Shown one piece after another: positions 5,340-10,353 of a stretch of DNA of 10,353 bases (position 1 is the first letter of the stretch; every line of letters starts with the position of its first letter). The notes beneath the pieces were generated by a model. The model did not search any database and had not been told where the DNA came from. It was given only the letters and a program-made list of their open reading frames with translations. Made by a program: the position numbers and the translations under genes. Source of the DNA: Pelagibius sp050290145. Its GTDB lineage: Bacteria; Pseudomonadota; Alphaproteobacteria; Kiloniellales; Kiloniellaceae. The DNA lies in the NCBI GenBank assembly GCA_050290145.1, contig JBNKHC010000216.1, positions 1 to 10,353 on the forward strand, written 5' to 3'.

Positions 5340-6233
5340 ATGTCTCTCAGAAACATCATTCTCATCGCGGCGGCTCTGCTGATCACGGTCGTCACGACCT
5401 TCGTCGCCCGCAGCTGGCTCGAGAGCCAGCGCGCGCAGCCCGTCGTCGTCACCCAGCAGGCGCCGGCGCCCCAGGGCGTGAAAGTCCTGGTCGCCAAGAT
5501 CGCACTGCCGACTGGCGTGTTCATTCAGGAAGAGCAGCTGCGCTGGCAGATCTGGCCCGACGATGAGATTCCCGAGGAATACATCACGGACGAAGAATTC
5601 AAGATCGATGACTTCTTCGGCGCCGTGGTCCGTCGCGGCTTCACCCCCGGCGAGCCGATCACGCCGAAGCGCGTCATCCGTCCCGGTGAACGCGGCTTCC
5701 TGGCGGCGGTGCTGCGTCCCGGCTATCGGGCCATGGCCATCCGCGTGAACGCCACCTCCGGCGTCAGCGGCCTGGTGTTTCCCGGCGATCGGATTGACAT
5801 CATTTTGACACATACCGTGGTCGACCGTACCGGCGCCGAGGCGATCGAACGGCGCGCCAGCGAGACGGTTCTTGAGAACGTCCGCGTCCTGGCCATCGAC
5901 CAGACGGTCGACGAGGAAAAGAACGAGCCCAGCTACGCCAAGAACTTCACCCTCGAGGTCACGCCCAAGCAGACGGAAATGCTCACCGTGGTGCGCGAGC
6001 TGGGCGGCCTGTCGATCAGCCTGCGCAGCCTGGCCAAGGACGAGGAGGAGCTGGAGCGCCTCACCAGCAACCAGGAAGAGCCCATGGAGGAGCCGGATCC
6101 CGAGCGCGGCCATACCTACACCTGGGACAGCGAAGTCAGCCGTCTGGTCGGCATGCGTGACGGAAAGCATGGCGGCAATAAGAAGGTTGTTAACATTACG
6201 CGTGGTAATGAGGTCCAGGAGCTGCGCTTCTAG
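5340..6233 (+). CDS. cpaB: Flp pilus assembly protein CpaB (RcpC/CpaB family)
   Basis: A 297-aa periplasmic protein anchored by an N-terminal membrane helix (about residues 5-23). A SAF domain follows from about residue 47, with V-K-V-L-V-A-x-x-x-L-P-T-G and E-E-Q-L-R-W, the pattern shared with RcpC/CpaB and FlgA. After it comes the RcpC/CpaB domain, with segments such as F-P-G-D-R-I-D-I-I-L and V-L-E-N-V-R-V-L-A-I-D. Its proposed role is to support or gate the CpaC secretin in the periplasm. Near the end an acidic stretch rich in E and P precedes the usual C-terminal V-x-x-x-R-G-x-E-x-x-x-x-x-F pattern. The start is well supported by GGAGG 8 nt upstream. The next gene begins 2 nt after the stop. 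Confidence 0.95.
   Translation: MSLRNIILIAAALLITVVTTFVARSWLESQRAQPVVVTQQAPAPQGVKVLVAKIALPTGVFIQEEQLRWQIWPDDEIPEEYITDEEFKIDDFFGAVVRRGFTPGEPITPKRVIRPGERGFLAAVLRPGYRAMAIRVNATSGVSGLVFPGDRIDIILTHTVVDRTGAEAIERRASETVLENVRVLAIDQTVDEEKNEPSYAKNFTLEVTPKQTEMLTVVRELGGLSISLRSLAKDEEELERLTSNQEEPMEEPDPERGHTYTWDSEVSRLVGMRDGKHGGNKKVVNITRGNEVQELRF
6194..6210 (+). repeat. Small inverted repeat near the end of cpaB
   Basis: CATTAC (6194-6199) and GTAATG (6205-6210) are perfect inverted arms around a 5-base spacer, 25 nt before the cpaC ATG. It may be a weak mRNA hairpin near the cpaC start or simply chance; arms of 6 bp are not strong evidence. Confidence 0.25.
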
Positions 6234-6235
6234 AG

Positions 6236-7609
6236 ATGGGTATCGTTATGCGCATGATTTCAAGGCTTTGGCTTGCCGCCGCCATCGTGCTGTCGGCTGG
6301 TCTCCTGCCGGTGAACGGCCAGGCCGCCCTGCAGGGCCGGGCTGTGCCGACCAACGGTGATCCGCTCGCTATCGAGATCGGTGAAGGCCAGCTGCTGCGG
6401 CTCGACCGCGGCATGGCGTCGGTCTTCATCGCCAATCCCGGCATTGCCGATGTCAGCGCCAAGTCCGATCGCCTGCTCTACCTCTTCGGCAAGGCGGTGG
6501 GCACGACCACCCTCTTCGCCCTGGACAGCAACGACAACGTCATCGCCAACGTCCAGGTGAACGTGACGCACAGCCTGAAGCGCCTGCAGTCGGCGCTGAC
6601 GGACCTGGTGCCCAACGGCATGGTCGTCGCCTCCTCTGTGGACGGCGCGATCATTCTCTCCGGCGCCGTCGAGACCGCCACCGAGGCCGAGAACGCCCGC
6701 CGCCTGGCGGCCCGCTTCGTCGGTGAGGGCGGCGAGGTCATCAATCGCCTGGCCATCACCGCGCCCAACCAGGTGAACCTGCGCGTGCGCATCGCCGAAG
6801 TCTCCCGCGAGGTCATCAACCAGTTCGGGTTCAACTGGGACGTCCTCTATGACGGCGCCTTCCAGCTCGGCCTGCAGTCTTTTCCGGCAACCGCCGGCGT
6901 CAACGCCATCTTCGGCGGCGGCAGCATCGGCGACGTTTCGATCGACGGCCTGCTCGACGTCCTGGCCGACGACAACCTGGTGACCATCCTGGCCGAGCCG
7001 AACCTGACGGCCGTGTCGGGCGAGACCGCCAGCTTCCTCGCCGGCGGTGAGTTCCCGATCCCGGTGTCCCAGGACGCAGACACGATTACCGTTCAGTTCA
7101 AGCAGTTCGGCGTCAGCCTGGCCTTTACGCCGACCCTGCTGGGCCGCGGGCGTGTATCCATGCGCGTGCGCCCGGAGGTCAGCCAGCTCTCCACCGCGGT
7201 CCAGGTGATCGCCGGCGGTCTGTCGATCCCCTCTCTGACCACGCGCCGGGCCGAGACCACCGTGGAGCTCGCCTCCGGGCAAAGCTTCGCCATCGCGGGC
7301 CTGATCCAGGACAACTCCCGCCAGGAGAGCCATAGGATCCCGGGCTTGGCCGATCTGCCGATCCTCGGCGCCCTGTTCCAGAGCGACCGCTTTCAGCGCA
7401 ACGAGACGGAACTGGTGATCATCGTCACCCCCTACATCGTGCGCCCGGTCGACGCCGACCAGCTGCGCACACCGGTCGATCCTTATCGCGCCGCGCCACT
7501 GGCCAAGGACCGCATCGAAGGGCCGACCCGCCGCACCGTTCCGGTCGATCCCGCACAGGCCTCGCGCCTGGGCAATGATCGCAAGAACACCGGTTTCATT
7601 CTGGATTAG
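6236..7609 (+). CDS. cpaC: Outer-membrane secretin CpaC/RcpA
   Basis: A 457-aa secretin that forms the outer-membrane channel of the Tad pilus. It has a Sec signal peptide (about residues 1-30, positively charged start, hydrophobic core, likely cut after G-Q-A30). An N-terminal pilus_N domain follows (about 43-112, with I-A-N-P-G-I-A-D-V-S), then a BON-like region (about 114-180), and a secretin domain from about 235. Secretin marks include E254-P-N-L, F-L-A-G-G-E-F-P-I-P-V, and I-P-G-L-A-D-L-P375-I-L-G-x-L-F near the end, followed by E-T-E-L-V-I-I-V-T-P. The family is usually close to this length. The start is ambiguous: ATG 6236 lies 2 nt after the cpaB stop without a clear SD, and in-frame ATGs at 6248 and 6254 would leave a good signal peptide too. 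Operon context is cpaB before and cpaD after. Confidence 0.95.
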   Translation: MGIVMRMISRLWLAAAIVLSAGLLPVNGQAALQGRAVPTNGDPLAIEIGEGQLLRLDRGMASVFIANPGIADVSAKSDRLLYLFGKAVGTTTLFALDSNDNVIANVQVNVTHSLKRLQSALTDLVPNGMVVASSVDGAIILSGAVETATEAENARRLAARFVGEGGEVINRLAITAPNQVNLRVRIAEVSREVINQFGFNWDVLYDGAFQLGLQSFPATAGVNAIFGGGSIGDVSIDGLLDVLADDNLVTILAEPNLTAVSGETASFLAGGEFPIPVSQDADTITVQFKQFGVSLAFTPTLLGRGRVSMRVRPEVSQLSTAVQVIAGGLSIPSLTTRRAETTVELASGQSFAIAGLIQDNSRQESHRIPGLADLPILGALFQSDRFQRNETELVIIVTPYIVRPVDADQLRTPVDPYRAAPLAKDRIEGPTRRTVPVDPAQASRLGNDRKNTGFILD

Positions 7610-7619
7610 GGACGCTGCG

Positions 7620-8342
7620 ATGCTGAGCGACAAGAAATTCGGTCTGTCCGCCCTCTTCTGCCTGACACTGGCCACGGCAGGCTGTGCCGGCGATCCGGAG
7701 CGCGATCCCGGCGCCCAGAAGGTCGCCGACGCCATCAACACCGTGTTCTACAACGGCAAGTGGCAGCAGATCCCGGCTTCGCCGGAGAACCAGGCGGAGA
7801 CCATTATCTTTGAGCAGCGTGTCTCCTTCGACGACACCACCGCGGTGCTCGACCGCAGGGCACACCGGGCCATCGTCCGGCTGCTCGAGGAGGCCGAGCC
7901 CTCCCCGAACAGCCTGATCGGCCTCAGCGTGGCCGACGGCAACGGCGGCCCGGCGACTTACGACCGGCTGACGCTGCAGCGCCTGGAGGCGGTACGGCTG
8001 GTGCTTGCCGACCTCGGTTACCAGAGCGCGCTGGCAAACACGGCGGAGGCCCGCGTGGCCTCCCTGGACCAAGGCGAAGTCGGCCTGACGGTGACCAAGG
8101 TCATGGCCATCCTGCCGGACTGCAACCAGCCGCAGCCGCTGGAGCCCAACACACCCGATTTCGACGGCGCTTTCGGTTGCTCCAATGCTTATAACCTCGG
8201 CCTCATGGTCGCGGATCCGGCCGATCTGGAACGCGGTCGGGTGCTTGAGCCGGCCGACGCCGAGCGCCACAGCACCTCCGTCCTGCGCTACCGCGTGGGC
8301 AAGGAAGAGCCGCTTCAGGAAGAGGAAACCAGTTCTAAATGA
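7620..8342 (+). CDS. cpaD: Pilus biogenesis lipoprotein CpaD
   Basis: A 240-aa probable outer-membrane lipoprotein of the CpaD family, which accompanies the CpaC secretin in alphaproteobacterial Tad systems. The N-terminus has a signal peptide ending L-A-T-A-G-C22; the lipobox has Thr at -3 instead of the usual Leu, with A and G at -2/-1. The C-terminal part shows the CpaD-type pattern C-N-Q…N-T-x-D-F-x-G-A-F-G-C-S-N-A-x-N-L and then M-V-A-D-P-x-D-L-x-x-G-R. A longer frame starts at 7575 inside cpaC, but ATG 7620 is chosen because AGGGA (7608-7612) is 7 nt upstream and the signal peptide begins there. Its TGA overlaps the next ATG (ATGA), which implies translational coupling with cpaE. Confidence 0.93.
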   Translation: MLSDKKFGLSALFCLTLATAGCAGDPERDPGAQKVADAINTVFYNGKWQQIPASPENQAETIIFEQRVSFDDTTAVLDRRAHRAIVRLLEEAEPSPNSLIGLSVADGNGGPATYDRLTLQRLEAVRLVLADLGYQSALANTAEARVASLDQGEVGLTVTKVMAILPDCNQPQPLEPNTPDFDGAFGCSNAYNLGLMVADPADLERGRVLEPADAERHSTSVLRYRVGKEEPLQEEETSSK

Positions 8343-9649
8343 GCGTGGCGGACCGCATCTTGGAACAGAACCCGGCTGGGTCAGTTGCAGCCGAGTGCGT
8401 GGCATTCGTCGGCGACAATCAGACGCACTCGGTTGTTGCTTCCGTGCTGAAGGAATACTTCGCCGAGCCGCTGGTTCGCGACGGCGGCCCGAACCAGGCG
8501 ATCGAGTACCTGGCCGGCACCGTGCCGCCCGCCCTGCTGATCGTCGATGTTTCTGAAGCCGTTTCCCCCCAGACGGCCATGTTGTCACTGACCGCGGCGG
8601 TGCCGGAGGGCACCAAGGTCATCGGCATCGGCAGCATCAACGACATTGCCGTCTACCGCGAGATCGTGGACTCGGGCGCCAGTGACTACCTGGTCAAGCC
8701 GGTGACGGAGAAGGCGCTTGCCTCGGCCCTCAATCGCACCGAGGAGTCGCAGCAGAACCATGGTCAGCCCGACAACACGCCGGAGCAGAAGGCGCGTATC
8801 GCCGTCATCGGCTCGCGCGGCGGTGTCGGCGCCAGCACGGTCGCCCTCAACCTCGCCTGGATCCTCAGCGAGGAGCGCAAGTATAAGACGGCGCTGGTCG
8901 ACCTGGACCTGGAGTTCGGGACCATCGCCCTGGCCCTGGACCTGGAGCCGACGCGCGGCCTGCGCGAAGCCCTGGAGAACCCGGCGCGTGTCGACGGCCT
9001 GTTCATTGCCAGCGCTACCGCCAAGCTGACCGAGCACCTCTCGATCATGGCGACCGAGGAGAACCTGACCTCCGAGGTCCAGTACAACCCCAACGCCGTG
9101 GATGCCCTCTTCGAAGCCTTGGGCCGCATCAACGACACCATCGTAGTCGATGTTCCCCGCGCATCCTACGCGGTACGCCGGCGCGCCTTCGAAGCGGCCA
9201 CCGAGATCGTCCTCGTCACCGAGCTCTCCCTGGGCGGCCTGCGCGACTCGCTGCGCCTGCTGCGGGGCATCCAGGAAGTAGCACCGGACACGCCGCTGCG
9301 GGTCGTGGCCAATCGCGCCATGGGCCCCAAGCAAGCGATGCAGCTCAAGGACTTCCAGAAGGCCCTGGAGCACAAGGTCGACCTGGTCCTGCCCGACGAG
9401 CCCAAGGTCTTCAATACCGCCGCCAACACCGGCAAGCCCCTCGCCCAGACCAATTCACGGGCGAAGGTCTGCAAGGCGCTTCGCAAGTTCGTCGACGAGT
9501 TCCATCTGCCGGAGCAGGACGAGGAAGGCGACAAGGCCAAAGGCAAGGCAAAGGGCAAGGTCAAGATGAAGCGCACCAAAGGCGCGGACAAGAAGAGCGC
9601 CCCGGCCAAGAAGAAGTCGGGGCTCTTCGGCCTCTTTAAGAAGGGCTGA
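8339..9649 (+). CDS. cpaE: Pilus assembly localisation ATPase CpaE/TadZ
   Basis: A 436-aa cytoplasmic protein that places the Tad machine in the cell, usually at a pole. The N-terminal part (about 20-140) is a response-regulator-like receiver domain with D26, D70 in I-V-D-V and K120 in L-V-K-P, so the phospho-acceptor set looks partly kept. A MinD/ParA-like ATPase domain follows, with a deviant Walker A at G158-S-R160-G-G-V-G-A-S-T167: Arg replaces the signature Lys and Ala the P-loop Lys. D-L-D-L-E-F-G follows. The last 38 residues (399-436) form a Lys-rich tail (15 Lys, 1 Arg) that ends G-L-F-G-L-F-K-K-G. The ATG lies in an ATGA overlap with cpaD; cpaF starts 5 nt after the stop. Confidence 0.95.
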   Translation: MSVADRILEQNPAGSVAAECVAFVGDNQTHSVVASVLKEYFAEPLVRDGGPNQAIEYLAGTVPPALLIVDVSEAVSPQTAMLSLTAAVPEGTKVIGIGSINDIAVYREIVDSGASDYLVKPVTEKALASALNRTEESQQNHGQPDNTPEQKARIAVIGSRGGVGASTVALNLAWILSEERKYKTALVDLDLEFGTIALALDLEPTRGLREALENPARVDGLFIASATAKLTEHLSIMATEENLTSEVQYNPNAVDALFEALGRINDTIVVDVPRASYAVRRRAFEAATEIVLVTELSLGGLRDSLRLLRGIQEVAPDTPLRVVANRAMGPKQAMQLKDFQKALEHKVDLVLPDEPKVFNTAANTGKPLAQTNSRAKVCKALRKFVDEFHLPEQDEEGDKAKGKAKGKVKMKRTKGADKKSAPAKKKSGLFGLFKKG

Positions 9650-9654
9650 CGGCC

Positions 9655-10353
9655 GTGGCGGGGGTTATCAACGACGACAAGGCACCCGCCGCGAGCGAGC
9701 AAGGGGTCTCCGACGAGAACCTGGAAGCCTATCGCCGGCAGCTGCAGCCCAAGGTCCTCTCCCTCTTCGGGGACGACGACCTGTCCAGCATTCCGCGTCC
9801 GGAACTCGCGCTGCGCATCGGCAACCTGCTGACCTACGAGATCGAGCGCAGCGGCACCAAGCTGGGACTGCTGCAGCGCCGCAAGCTCGTCACCGGGCTG
9901 ATCGACTGGCTGCTCCAGTGCAGCGCCATGCAGCCGGAAGAGCGCCAGGAGCTTATGGACAGCGCCCCGGTGCCGGAGGCCCAGCGCGGCGCCGTCACGC
10001 CGCCGGAAGGCCACGACCGGACCAAGGCCACTTCGCACAGCCCCACGGTCACCGCCGCTAAGAACAAGGTCCATCCCCTGGTGATGGAGCGCCTGGACGT
10101 CTCTGCGGCCTCGCAGCTCCCGCGTGAGGATCTGACCCGCCAGATCGGCGAGATTGTCCGCGAAATCGTCGTCGACGAGAAGCTGAACCTCAACGGTCCC
10201 GAACAGCAGTCTATCGTCGACATCATGCTCGACGACATGCTGGGCCTCGGCCCGCTGGAGCCGCTGCTGGCCGATGAGGCGGTCACCGACATCATGGTCA
10301 ATGGGCCGAAGCAGGTCTACGTGGAGCGCCGCGGCAAGCTGGAACTGACAGAC
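9655..10353 (+). CDS. cpaF: Pilus assembly ATPase CpaF/TadA, N-terminal part (cut by window end)
   Basis: An open frame of 233 codons runs to the last base of the window, so the protein is partial. The final segment L-G-L-G-P200-L-E-P-L-L followed by T-D-I-M-V-N216-G-P and V-Y-V-E-R-R-G-K is the N-terminal domain signature of CpaF/TadA secretion ATPases of the VirB11/GspE family, which hexamerise in the cytoplasm and drive pilus assembly. The Walker A and B motifs lie beyond the window. GTG 9655 is the likely start, 5 nt after cpaE, with AAGG (9641-9644) 10 nt upstream inside cpaE. The N-terminal region is long: about 130 residues precede the usual helical domain, and residues 32-87 can be aligned without gaps to 141-196, suggesting an internal duplication. 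Confidence 0.94.
   Translation, partial: MAGVINDDKAPAASEQGVSDENLEAYRRQLQPKVLSLFGDDDLSSIPRPELALRIGNLLTYEIERSGTKLGLLQRRKLVTGLIDWLLQCSAMQPEERQELMDSAPVPEAQRGAVTPPEGHDRTKATSHSPTVTAAKNKVHPLVMERLDVSAASQLPREDLTRQIGEIVREIVVDEKLNLNGPEQQSIVDIMLDDMLGLGPLEPLLADEAVTDIMVNGPKQVYVERRGKLELTD

Noticed and set aside
7575..7619. Longer start for cpaD inside cpaC
   Set aside because: The lipoprotein signal peptide and a good SD both point to ATG 7620; the extension would bury the signal peptide.

Overview
The window is GC-rich and compact, with every gene on the + strand. It reads as chromosomal DNA of an alphaproteobacterium. The gene order flp–cpaA–cpaB–cpaC–cpaD–cpaE–cpaF, the lipoprotein CpaD and the receiver-like/ATPase CpaE are typical of that class. 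A Rhodospirillales/Kiloniellales-type genome is a reasonable guess, but the sequence alone does not prove it.

Region 1 (about 13–4149) holds three codirectional genes for membrane glycan or lipid-carrier chemistry. They are a PAP2-type phosphatase/phosphotransferase, a roughly 13-TM GT-C protein with the layout of an STT3/PglB/AglB oligosaccharyltransferase but a degenerate WWDYG-like motif, and a GT2 glycosyltransferase with two C-terminal membrane helices (polyprenyl-phosphate-sugar synthase type). Together they look like a small polyprenyl-phosphate-dependent glycosylation set.

Region 2 (4150–4373) is a gene-free, sharply AT-rich spacer: I count about 28% GC over 4201–4320, inside otherwise GC-rich DNA. 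It contains a 10-bp palindrome, two near-matches to the CtrA box TTAA-N7-TTAA, and a near-perfect Shine-Dalgarno before the pilin gene. It is the obvious promoter/regulatory region of the pilus locus.

Region 3 (4374–10353) is a Tad/Flp type IVc pilus operon, cut off inside cpaF. The 68-aa Flp pilin gene is followed by a spacer with three consecutive RNA hairpins; the middle one has intrinsic-terminator features. That layout fits high pilin expression with partial read-through into the assembly genes. Next come the prepilin peptidase CpaA, an unannotated-looking 29-codon ORF between cpaA and cpaB, the SAF-domain protein CpaB, the secretin CpaC, the lipoprotein CpaD, the localisation ATPase CpaE and the start of the assembly ATPase CpaF. 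Gaps of 2–10 nt and an ATGA overlap indicate one transcript.

Working together: CpaA trims the pilin, CpaF powers assembly, CpaE places the machine, and CpaB, CpaC and CpaD form the periplasmic and outer-membrane passage. The most interesting points are the glycosylation set next to a pilin with an N-A-T sequon, the apparent internal duplication in the CpaF N-terminus, the 29-aa ORF, and the structured flp–cpaA spacer. No tRNA, rRNA, CRISPR, IS element or phage gene was seen.
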